64,000 nucleotides of DNA from Stappia stellulata DSM 5886 (GTDB taxonomy: Bacteria > Pseudomonadota > Alphaproteobacteria > Rhizobiales > Stappiaceae). Of the stretch, positions 8,701 through 15,872 are shown one piece after another. Both the position numbers and the translations under genes were made by a program. The notes beneath the pieces are model-generated. The model did not search any database. It saw nothing but the letters and a program-made list of their open reading frames with translations, and was not told the DNA's origin. The first letter of the stretch is position 1. The number at the start of each line of letters is the position of its first letter. The stretch covers positions 742,843 to 806,842 of the forward strand of contig NZ_KE384082.1 of assembly GCF_000423705.1 (NCBI RefSeq), in the 5' to 3' direction.

Positions 8701-10075
8701 CGAGGTGGACGGAACCGGCGGGAGCGATCTGACGACGGTGACCGGACGCATCGACCTGACGGGCGGGACGGTCAATGTTTCGCTGGTGAGCGGCGCCACA
8801 CCACCCTTTTCCCCGACGACAAGCTACACGATCATGACCGGTGCCGGCGGCGTCTTCGGACGGTTCGACAGCGTGACAGACAGCCTCGCCTTTCTGGATT
8901 CCGCGCTTGTCTACCAACCGAACGCGGTGGTGCTGGAGCTGACCCGCAACGGCGCAAACTTCGCGTCGCAGGCACGGACCGCCAACCAGTTTGCGGTTGC
9001 GACAAGCCTCGACGACCCCGCGCTCTCGGCATCGCTTTTCGGCGCGCTGATCGGCCTCGACGCCCCCTCGGCCCGGGCCGCCTATGACAGTCTGTCAGGC
9101 GAGATACATGCCTCCCTGCCGGCGATGTTCGTAAGCGAAAGCGCCCGTCTGCGCGATGCGGTCGGCGCGCGCATTGAGGCCAGCTTTTCCAGTCTCGTGC
9201 CTCAGGCCTCCGGCGCGACTTCGGATGCGGTTTCTGGACCGCTCACAAGCCTGCAGGTCTGGGCCCAGACCCACGGCGCCTATGGCCGGTTCAAGGGCGA
9301 CGGCAACGCCGCCACACTTTCGAGCAACACGGGCGGCGGGGTCTTCGGCCTGGAAGCCAGCCCGACGCAGGATGTCCGGCTCGGCCTCCTGGCCGGCTTC
9401 AGCCGGTCGACGGCAAGCGTCGACAACCGCAGGTCGAGCGCAACCGCGGACAGCTTCACGCTCGGCGCCTATGGCGCGGTTCGCTCCGGCGCGGTCCGTC
9501 TTGAGGCCGGCGTCTCCAACAGCTGGCATCAGGTGTCGACCCGCCGTCACATCGCCTTCGGCGGCATCGACGAGGCCGTCACCGCCGACTACGGATCGCG
9601 CACGGCCCAGGCCTTCGCGGACGTCTCCTACCGGTTCGAGACGCCCTGGCTCGGGCTTGAACCCTACGCCGGTCTTGCGGTGGTTCATCAGGAAGGCAAC
9701 GCCTTTCAGGAGCGTGGCTCCTCCGACGTTGCGCTGGCAGGCAAAGCCTCAAGCCAGCTCTTCGGGTCAAGCAACCTCGGTGTTCGCCTGTCGAAGACCC
9801 TGTCCGCGCAAAACGGCACCACCGCCGAACTGACCGGCACCCTCGGCTGGCAGCACGCCATCGGAAGCCTGTCCGCCCATCAGCGCCTCGCCCTGGCGGG
9901 AATTGACAGCTTCTCCATCCAGGGCGTTCCCATCGACCGGGACACAGCCCTCGTGCAGGCAGGCGTGCGCTTCAACGTCAGCGAATTTGCAAAAATCGGC
10001 GTGTCCTATCAGGGACGCTTCGGGCGCAACGCCCTTGAACAAGGCGCAAACGCGAGGCTGGAAGTCCGTTTCTAG
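5702..10075 (+). CDS. Large autotransporter (type V secreted surface protein)
   Basis: This 1457-residue protein should be exported to the periplasm and then insert a C-terminal barrel in the outer membrane, displaying or releasing the passenger. The ATG at 5702 follows AGGGGGATCC. It gives a long N-terminal extension before a hydrophobic signal core (LRLLASTALCAAAIMTVSG) and a cleavage-like VQAA. The passenger contains a Gly-rich region, then beta-helix repeats with autotransporter-associated strands (for example GSGTLTLTGNNS-like GTTTLTGNNSAFTGTTVVNG and GGTLAPGNSIGTINVAGD). The last 270 or so residues form the autotransporter barrel, starting near LQVWAQTHGAYGRF and ending with the aromatic LEVRF signature. 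No protease or lipase motif is visible, so adhesion or biofilm formation is more likely. Expression may depend on the LuxR-type regulator upstream. Confidence 0.88.
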   Translation: MDMIDTTSRALFGAAHETSSRAATPGVCRDESRRTARQIPPARRRALRLLASTALCAAAIMTVSGETVQAATYAVTQATDDGSGTVAGSLSWAIANASSDGDVIEIDPALDAIAVSGVLPDFAAAVTIKATAPVEITGSDFSASGTSLVISGVSAAEAVKARLSGTITGVAATNGTGGGGNGGEGGNGLSGQGFVIVNDASLAGNAGGTGGKGAGSGMAPAGSGGEGGAGGNGVSGTSFRIDNLSTIRGGAGGAGGDGGDSDATGTGGTGGTGGAGGSAVSGAEFFLNNAGSIEGGHGGSGGALGNSAVGPLGRKGNGGAGGAAISGTGVTVFNSGTITGGSGGSGLTVGAGGAGISVSNATIVNSGTISGGLSGDGSNRANAIEFTSGTNSLELQAGYTITGNVIAGGGSDTLVLGGDTNPGASFDLGDIGTKYNGFEAMSKTGSSTWTMTGTAGAALGDLTVSGGSLNLDGATATANLLTVNGGTLIVSGTRINVVNSINLGLDSGQSTLTVANLAQFVSASPTYMARDGGTATLNIGAAAGEAAAEAGFFSSGLLVFGAGDGTVVFNHTNSALFFTNDISGKGTIEAHAGTTTLTGNNSAFTGTTVVNGGTLRAGGADAFADTTHYEINGGTLDLGGHDLTMSRLWGSGGTLTSTGSEANLILDQDDVTRFSGEVSGLRNLTKTGFGTVFLRGNTAVSGTIGVDEGVLSFGGGKTMSSGRGSATAAGTRDAEFEISGAGTSWTIGSDLRLGDTGGSGSGNLWIFDKAVVSAASLHMGDGGKAHAEIAGAGSVLTVTGPAEIGVSSGGSAAMVLSNGGRLVVGGGTGTVNLAAGAGASGTLVIGAETGRAPVSAGTLEAQTVAFGAGDGTIVFNHTDTAHDFKADVTGDGTLALRNGETLLSGDYSGFTGSAEIYRTGAARLQSNFTGDVGLHSGVVYTLDTTLAGTFTVNDGARLQGNGTVGGLSLASGGTLAPGNSIGTINVAGDASFGPGSIYAVEVDGTGGSDLTTVTGRIDLTGGTVNVSLVSGATPPFSPTTSYTIMTGAGGVFGRFDSVTDSLAFLDSALVYQPNAVVLELTRNGANFASQARTANQFAVATSLDDPALSASLFGALIGLDAPSARAAYDSLSGEIHASLPAMFVSESARLRDAVGARIEASFSSLVPQASGATSDAVSGPLTSLQVWAQTHGAYGRFKGDGNAATLSSNTGGGVFGLEASPTQDVRLGLLAGFSRSTASVDNRRSSATADSFTLGAYGAVRSGAVRLEAGVSNSWHQVSTRRHIAFGGIDEAVTADYGSRTAQAFADVSYRFETPWLGLEPYAGLAVVHQEGNAFQERGSSDVALAGKASSQLFGSSNLGVRLSKTLSAQNGTTAELTGTLGWQHAIGSLSAHQRLALAGIDSFSIQGVPIDRDTALVQAGVRFNVSEFAKIGVSYQGRFGRNALEQGANARLEVRF
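6226..6780 (+). repeat. Gly-rich GGxGG repeat tract inside the autotransporter gene
   Basis: About 185 codons of the passenger are dominated by Gly with Ala, Ser, Asn and Thr. They fall into several units of the pattern G-G-x-G-G-x-G-G ending in a short beta-strand such as VSGTSFRIDN, VSGAEFFLNN or ISGTGVTVFN. At least four units of 100-130 bases are visible. Such tracts are prone to copy-number change by slippage or recombination. Confidence 0.7.
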
Positions 10076-10082
10076 CGGTGGC

Positions 10083-10470
10083 TGGCGAACAGGTTGTTCC
10101 GTTGAGAGCCTGAGCGGATGTTTTGCCGCTGATCCCCATATGGGCCGTTTGTGATTGTGCCAGTCAAGCCATCTCGGCAGGCCGGCTTCGCGTGTCGGAG
10201 ACGGCGCGAACGGGATGGCAAAGGCCCAGTTCCGGAGCATGGTCTGGGCAAAGCGCTCGACCTTGCCGTCGGTTTTAGGCGTTTAGGGCATGGTTCTCAT
10301 ATCGCGGATGGAGAGCCTTTCCAGTGCTTTTCGAAACAGCTTTGCAATGTAGCTTGGTTCGTTTTCGGTCCGGTCATCACGCGCTCGCCCCCGACGCCGC
10401 GCACCTTGAACCAGCGCAGGCCCAGGCCGGTGGTGGAGCAACGGGCCTCGTCGGGATCACGCCTGTCAGT
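10083..10470 (-). pseudogene. Remnant of an IS481-family transposase (C-terminal integrase core)
   Basis: Read on the minus strand, pieces of the DDE/rve integrase core of IS481-type transposases can be joined across breaks: GGERVMT, then EPSYIAKLFRKALERLSIRD, a stop (TTA on the plus strand at 10283-10285) where a Tyr is usual in PYTPKTNGK, then TPKTDGKVERFAQTMLRNWA and LPRWLDWHNHKRP. A frameshift then leads into HMGISGKTSAQALNG. At least one in-frame stop and two frameshifts show it is dead. The N-terminal half and terminal inverted repeats were not found. It abuts the 3' end of the autotransporter gene, so an insertion here may have bounded or brought in the DNA to its right. Confidence 0.75.
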
Positions 10471-10883
10471 TTCTCTGCACGGCGCCCGTCGTCGACCTTG
10501 ACGACCTTATTTCGCTTCATCGTCTGGTCGCGAAGACCGCCGAGCTTCTTCCCCTCGTCGTTTGGCTTCGGCTAAATCCTCATCCATTTTCAGCAGTTTC
10601 AAGTAAGCTCTACGCATGAACTCTATGGTTCTATCGGATATGCAGAATCCACGCACTGAGGCTACATACCCTCGGCAAGGTCCGCGCTGTGACTGGTGCT
10701 GGGGGCCTTCCGACGACGACGGAGAGGGCAACCAGCAAAGCCGACAAGCACGCGCAACTGCTGCAAAACCTGCGTTGGAACGAAAGCCCGAGCTGAGGGT
10801 GAGGAAACAGGGAATACGGACAAGGCACGGCCAAACGGAACGCGACGGTGCTCCTTGTCGAGGGTGGCCCTTAGTAAGGCAGC
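10471..10883. other. Non-coding or degenerate stretch, no gene recognised
   Basis: This 413-bp stretch lies between the transposase remnant and an unknown membrane-protein gene. Short open frames cross it on both strands, one on the minus strand ending in a charged helix (KMDEDLAEAKRRGEEARRSS), but none has a convincing ribosome site or recognisable family. It reads as decayed sequence within the island. Confidence 0.5.
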
Positions 10884-11582
10884 TCAATTTTCAACATGAT
10901 CGGCCTCATTCTCGTGACGCCGTTCGAAATGTCCGTAAAGCGGCCTGAACCGCTCTTCATTGGCCACACGAAACCGGAAATCGATGGCGTTCTTGAATGC
11001 GGTGTCCATCTCTCGCCGCGTGGGCCTGTCCGTAGAGACAGTCTGTTCCTCATTCCGTGCATAGTCAAATAGGCTATTGGCATAGGCGAATAAAAGCACC
11101 GCATCATAAAGACGTTCCGAGAAATATGGATTGCAAAGCGGCATTGAGATGTCTTCTCTTCGAACCTTTTGCACTTGATACCAAGAAACCATCTCAAAGG
11201 TGCGTAAAGCAGCATCGGTGTCGATATGTTCAATTGCTTGCTTTAACGTCGCTAAAGCGACAATTGGCTCTTCTGGTGGTGCCTCGCTCTGGCTTGTCAA
11301 GAAAGCAACCACCGAGCGTAAATACCCGCAGATTTCGCTAATCGCATCAGGCATATGGGCTCGCGCCGCCAACGCTTTCCGCTCAAGAAGCTCCTTGTGT
11401 CGTGTATCTTCAAAATCTGTTTGACGCCGCAATTCATCAATTTGATCTTGGTGTCGCCTGGCGTCATCTTCTGCACTTCGGCTCATCATCCGAATGGTTC
11501 CGATGGCCGCACCGAGTGCAAGCAACGAACCTATCAAGGTTTGCCAGTCTTTCAAAAAACCGTAAACTGCATACCAGCTCAA
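10884..11582 (-). CDS. Unknown membrane-anchored protein with coiled coil
   Basis: The proposed 232-residue product starts at TTG 11582, preceded by GGAGAG. An upstream in-frame start at 11657 is possible. It opens with one membrane segment (residues about 10-28, TLIGSLLALGAAIGTI), then a charged region (SAEDDARRHQDQIDELRRQT) likely to form a coiled coil, then a soluble helical domain. The family is not recognised; the layout resembles small phage- or island-borne membrane proteins of unknown role. Base composition is clearly poorer in G+C than the flanking genes, and it sits between a transposase remnant and a tRNA gene. Both points suggest acquisition by transfer. Confidence 0.6.
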   Translation of the reverse strand: MSWYAVYGFLKDWQTLIGSLLALGAAIGTIRMMSRSAEDDARRHQDQIDELRRQTDFEDTRHKELLERKALAARAHMPDAISEICGYLRSVVAFLTSQSEAPPEEPIVALATLKQAIEHIDTDAALRTFEMVSWYQVQKVRREDISMPLCNPYFSERLYDAVLLFAYANSLFDYARNEEQTVSTDRPTRREMDTAFKNAIDFRFRVANEERFRPLYGHFERRHENEADHVEN

Positions 11583-11998
11583 CGAAACTCTCCATGTAGC
11601 CAAGAGATCACCCTTGCAACACACAATAAGTTGTGGCCCGACCCCTTTTACAGCCAAATATTTATTGTCTTCGAAGGGAATTCTCGGACAGGCCGGGTAC
11701 GGCCAAGAAGAGAAGGATGCCTATGATTCCAACAATTGCAATGCTGTGGTACGCAACGACCAACAGTCTGAATGGACCACATCAAGGGAAATAACCCAGA
11801 TAAATCTAAGCACTAGCTTTCCTGTAAGCGTTTCCGTTCTTCTCCGCCATTGTGACAAGCGCATTTTCAACTGACGCCCCAACGAACACTGGTCGCCCTG
11901 AAGAGCGGCAGCCACTTTCGTGGTCGTGATCCTAAATGTGACCCAGGAATTGCCGTGGAACAGAAGATTTTACAATTTATTGTTTTAAATTGAAAATT
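11583..11998. other. AT-rich intergenic DNA next to the tRNA gene
   Basis: These 416 bases are markedly richer in A+T than the rest of the window, ending in a run such as ATTTATTGTTTTAAATTGAAAATTTG just before the tRNA 3' end. The promoter of the unknown membrane-protein gene should be here. No gene, integrase or duplicate of the tRNA 3' end was found. Confidence 0.5.
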
Positions 11999-12075
11999 TG
12001 GTAGCGGAGGAGGGACTCGAACCCCCGACACGCGGATTATGATTCCGCTGCTCTAACCGGCTGAGCTACTCCGCC
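11999..12075 (-). tRNA. tRNA-Met (anticodon CAT)
   Basis: The minus strand folds as a full tRNA: acceptor stem GGCGGAG/CTCCGCT, D-arm GCTCAGCCGGTTAGAGC, anticodon stem GCGGA with loop ATCATAA and TCCGC, and T-arm GGGGGTTCGAGTCCCTC. The CCA end is encoded. The anticodon CAT could be elongator Met, initiator Met or a lysidine-modified Ile. The G1-T72 pair is not the unpaired initiator start, and the overall sequence resembles the alphaproteobacterial elongator tRNA-Met. Its 3' end marks the edge of the AT-rich island. Confidence 0.93.
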
Positions 12076-12660
12076 GTCCGTGTCGCGGAAAGGGCTTCCG
12101 CACGGATGTGAGCCGCATATAGTCGGCGCCGCGCTGCACTGTCAAGCCACCTCTTGCCGCTTTCACGCCGTTCTCCCCAGGGGCGGACGAATCATGCCGG
12201 TCAGCGCTTCGGAAAACGGCCGCGCGGCACGCCAAGACACCCGTCCCCCTCCCCGACGGTCTCGGCTTCGCCCGCACGCCAAAGGCACGCACCTTCTTCC
12301 CGCCAGATCCCCCTTCCCGAGGGAGCCGCCGCCGGCATGATGTCATGCTTGCACACCCCGCCGCGAAAGCGCGGCATGGCCGGCGTCGCGGCCCATCGAA
12401 CAAGCACATGCCTTGGCACGAAGGGCAGCACACAGATCGCGCCGGAAATGCATGATCCGAACGCACCGAGACGGTCGCACGACGCTCTCGTTGACGATCC
12501 GGGGTAACGCGAACCGCGCTTGCGCTTGCCCGCGAGCGAACGGAAGGGTACGAGAGAACCGCGCCGTGGCCATCGCCTTGCAGGCGGCCGGCGCAAGGCG
12601 CGGAACCGGTCTGCCCGGCCCGCCACGGGAAGGGCGGACGCAGGATACAGGGAGCAGCGC
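12076..12660. other. Intergenic DNA, no gene recognised
   Basis: This 585-bp GC-rich stretch separates the tRNA gene from the ABC exporter. Open frames cross it because of high GC, but none shows a ribosome site plus a protein-like composition. It should hold the promoters of both flanking genes. Confidence 0.5.
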
Positions 12661-14358
12661 GTGAGCGGTGCCAGGAACAAGAACTCGGCGGTGGGCAGCC
12701 TTTTCCTGCTGTTCTCCTTTCTGGTCCGCGACGGCAACCTGCTGCGCTCCCCGGTGCTCGCCTTTGCGATCCTGGCAAGCTTCACCCGATCCGGCATGAT
12801 CTACGCCATCAATCTGATCGCCGGTGGCGCGGCAATCGCGGCGGGCAACGTCGCCTTGCTCGCCGTCACCGTGGTCTCGACGCTGACATTCTCGCATCTG
12901 GCGCGGGTCAACTCCTTCAAGCTTGTGGAAACCACCAAGAGGCGCATGCGCACCCGGCTGAGCCGCCGACTGCTCGATGCGCGCGCCGACTATCTGGCCG
13001 GCCGCGACCAGGGCAAGGTCTATTCCATCGTCACCCACGAGGTGAACCAGATCTCAAGCGCCTCGACGAACTTCATCGAATCGCTCGAAGCCTGCCTGCT
13101 GATCGCCTTTTGCATTCCCTATCTGTTTTATCTGTCGTGGCCGAGCGGGGCTGCGACGCTCGCCGCGGTCGTCATTGGCGGCCTCGGCTACCTTCTTGCC
13201 CAGGGCCCCGCACAGGCCAGCGCGGAAGCCGCATCGCGCATCGAGTGGCAGTTCTTCGACCGGATCAACGATGTGCTGCGCGGCTACAAGGAACTGCGCC
13301 TGCGCGAGGCGCGCAAGGAGGACCTGCAGGACGAAATCGTCGCTATCTCCCTGCGCGAACGCGCACTGAAACTGGTGGCGGAACGCTACTACAGCCTGGG
13401 TCAGGTCTTCGCCCAGGGCGCGATGATGGGCCTGTTGTGCGCCATCGTCGTCGGCCTGCCGTTGTTGGCGGGAACGGAAACGGCAACCGTCCTGCAAATC
13501 CTCACCGTCGTTCTGCTCACCTACGGCCCGATCGAGACGGTGATGGGAAACCTCTCCTCGTTTTCGCGCGCGACCGTGGCGAAGCGCCTGATCGACGGGT
13601 TGGAACGCGACCTTATCAAGGAAACCGAAGACACCGCGGCCGTCCTCGTTGACCGTTCGCTCCCGCCGCCTGCGTTCCGCGCAATCGAGCTCAAGGGCGC
13701 AACGACGATCCTGACGAGCACGAGCGCGGCCGGCGACGACGAGAGCTTCACCGTCGGGCCCCTCGACCTCACACTGGTGCCGGGCGAGGTCGTCTTCATC
13801 TGCGGTGGAAATGGCGCCGGCAAATCGACGCTGATTTCCCTGCTCACGGGCCTGCGCCAGCCGGACGCAGGCGAGATCCTGCTCAACGGTCAGGCCGTGG
13901 GGACCGCAAACCTGATCCGCTACCGCAGCCTGTTCAGCGCGGTGTTCAGCGAATTCCACCTGTTCTCGCGGCTCTATGGCCTGAGCGACGACGAGCGGGC
14001 AGCGATCCCCGGCCATCTCGCGGAGCTCGACCTTGCCCACCGCGTGTCGGTGACGGACGAAAAATTTTCCACACTCGCGCTGTCCACCGGGCAGAAGCGG
14101 CGACTGGCGCTTTCCGTGGCGCTTGCCGAAAAGCGCCCGATCATCGTTCTGGACGAGTTTGCCGCCGATCAGGACCCGGTGCGCCGCGCGCTCTTCTACG
14201 ACGTGCTGGTGCCGCAGATGGCGCGCGACGGTCATCTCGTCCTGGCCGTGACCCATGACGAGCACCGCTTCACGCAATGCGACCGGCTGATCCGGATGGA
14301 AGCGGGACAGATCATTTCCGACGAGCGCATGAACGGCGGCGCCCGCAAGGCGATATGA
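12661..14358 (+). CDS. Cyclic-peptide-type ABC exporter (fused membrane and ATPase domains)
   Basis: This 565-residue half-transporter has an N-terminal six-helix membrane domain (about residues 20-330) and a C-terminal ATPase. Visible motifs are Walker A GGNGAGKST (near residue 382), the family-specific signature LSTGQKRRLAL, and Walker B IIVLDEFAADQDP followed by a switch His (AVTHDEHR). LSTGQ in place of LSGGQ is characteristic of the PvdE/SyrD group, which exports siderophore precursors and lipopeptides across the inner membrane. The GTG at 12661 is chosen because AGGGAG lies at good spacing. No peptide synthetase lies nearby, so the cargo is unknown. Confidence 0.85.
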   Translation: MSGARNKNSAVGSLFLLFSFLVRDGNLLRSPVLAFAILASFTRSGMIYAINLIAGGAAIAAGNVALLAVTVVSTLTFSHLARVNSFKLVETTKRRMRTRLSRRLLDARADYLAGRDQGKVYSIVTHEVNQISSASTNFIESLEACLLIAFCIPYLFYLSWPSGAATLAAVVIGGLGYLLAQGPAQASAEAASRIEWQFFDRINDVLRGYKELRLREARKEDLQDEIVAISLRERALKLVAERYYSLGQVFAQGAMMGLLCAIVVGLPLLAGTETATVLQILTVVLLTYGPIETVMGNLSSFSRATVAKRLIDGLERDLIKETEDTAAVLVDRSLPPPAFRAIELKGATTILTSTSAAGDDESFTVGPLDLTLVPGEVVFICGGNGAGKSTLISLLTGLRQPDAGEILLNGQAVGTANLIRYRSLFSAVFSEFHLFSRLYGLSDDERAAIPGHLAELDLAHRVSVTDEKFSTLALSTGQKRRLALSVALAEKRPIIVLDEFAADQDPVRRALFYDVLVPQMARDGHLVLAVTHDEHRFTQCDRLIRMEAGQIISDERMNGGARKAI

Positions 14359-14537
14359 AGCCCGCCGCCGCGAGGTTGCACGCCGCATCGCCACCGCCGC
14401 TCCGTCGCCACACGACGGCCCGACAACTGCCGTTTGCCGCAAGCCGCATTCTCCAGTAGGAAACAGCCAGGAGCCTGCCCGAACGTCCTGCGCGCCGGGA
14501 AAGGCATCAAGCGGCACCATCTGGAGACATGCGTCAC

Positions 14538-15824
14538 ATGGCCGATCTTTTCGTCGACGGCGGACACCCGATTTCAGGAACGGTCACTCCATCGGGAAAC
14601 AAGAACGCCGTATTGCCGATGCTATGCGCGACTCTGCTTACCGATGAGCCGGTGACGCTGGAAAACGTGCCCGAAATCAGCGATGTGGAGAAAATTCTCG
14701 CCTATTTCGAGCGCATGGGCTCCACGGTTGCGCGCGCCGACGATGGGGCGACCCTGACCATCCGCCACGACTTCAAGGCCTTTCGAGACGCGGAGGCGGA
14801 ACTGCCGCTGGGCATCCGCTCCGCCGTCTTGCTGCTGGCGCCGGTGATGGTGCGCACCGGCACCTTGCGCTTCGACACGGACGCCAAGGGCTGCGCGCTC
14901 GGCATGCGCGAGATCGACCCGCACCTGGAGATCCTGGAGCAGTTCGGCAGCCGGATCGTCGACACACAGCCCTATGATATCCGCCGCGAGGGCGCGCTCG
15001 AGGGGCAGGAGATCTGGGCCGATTACGCCTCCGTCACCGCGACCGAAACCTTCGCCATGATGGCGGCGACCGCGCGCGGCACCTCCGTCCTGATGAATGC
15101 GGCCTCCGAGCCGCATGTTCAGGCGCTGTGCCGGATGCTCACCGACATGGGCGCGCGCATCGACGGCCTCGGCACCTCGCGGCTGACGATCACCGGCGTG
15201 GAGAAGCTCTCCGGCACCCGCGCCCGCGTTCCCGACGATCACCACGAGGTCGCGACCTTCCTGGCGATCGGTGGCGTCACCGGCGGCCGGCTGACGGTCA
15301 AGACCGACGTGACAGAGCACATGACGCTGATCCTGCGCCAGCTCGCCAAGCTCGGCCTGCAGTTCGAGGTCGAAGAAGGTGCGATCACGGTCGTTGGTTG
15401 GACGCGCGAGGTCCAGCGCCCCTACACCCGCGAAATGCTGCCCAAGATCGAGGCCGCGCCCTGGCCGTATTTTCCCGCCGACCTCCTGCCCCAGGCCATT
15501 GGCGTGGCGGTCGGCTGCACGTCGGAGATCATGTTCTGGAACAAGATCTACGAGGGCGCGCTCGGCTGGAGTTCGGAACTCGCCAAATTCGGCGCACGTG
15601 TGCATTTGTCGGACCCGCACCGGCTGATCGTCTTTGGCGGAAACTCCTTGCGTCCGGCGGTCGTGGAAGCGCCCTATATCATTCGCGTGGTGCTTGGCCT
15701 GTTCCTGGCCGCGATCCAGGTCGAAGGCCAGTCGCTGATCAAGAACGCCGATCCCATCCGCCGGGCGCATCCGCGTTTCGTGGAAAAGCTGACGGAGCTG
15801 GGCGCGAAGGTGCGCTGGACCTGA
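14538..15824 (+). CDS. MurA-family enolpyruvyl transferase, probable paralogue
   Basis: This 428-residue protein has the EPSP synthase/MurA fold. It keeps the catalytic pair Lys-Asn (SGNKNAVLP), a Cys at the active-site loop (AKGCALGMREID), the general-base region PADLLPQ and a C-terminal Arg cluster (DPIRRAHPRF). Canonical MurA transfers enolpyruvate from PEP to UDP-GlcNAc in peptidoglycan synthesis. Several positions differ from E. coli MurA: GARPVD in the loop is replaced by GMREID, and an Asp-Leu-Arg in the last domain becomes Ile-Ile-Arg. It may therefore be a second copy with another acceptor rather than the housekeeping enzyme. The ATG at 14529 lies only two bases after GGAG, so 14538 is preferred. 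It lies next to an ABC exporter and an acid-sugar dehydratase-like gene. Confidence 0.75.
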   Translation: MADLFVDGGHPISGTVTPSGNKNAVLPMLCATLLTDEPVTLENVPEISDVEKILAYFERMGSTVARADDGATLTIRHDFKAFRDAEAELPLGIRSAVLLLAPVMVRTGTLRFDTDAKGCALGMREIDPHLEILEQFGSRIVDTQPYDIRREGALEGQEIWADYASVTATETFAMMAATARGTSVLMNAASEPHVQALCRMLTDMGARIDGLGTSRLTITGVEKLSGTRARVPDDHHEVATFLAIGGVTGGRLTVKTDVTEHMTLILRQLAKLGLQFEVEEGAITVVGWTREVQRPYTREMLPKIEAAPWPYFPADLLPQAIGVAVGCTSEIMFWNKIYEGALGWSSELAKFGARVHLSDPHRLIVFGGNSLRPAVVEAPYIIRVVLGLFLAAIQVEGQSLIKNADPIRRAHPRFVEKLTELGAKVRWT

Positions 15825-15872
15825 GGCTGCGGCAACCCGGTTGAACGCCTCGACACGCGGAAGGGAGACAGG

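Noticed and set aside
12053-12797. Overlapping open frames on both strands next to the ABC exporter
   Set aside because: No ribosome site, no domain, low-complexity Arg/Pro-rich translation; typical GC-driven open frames.
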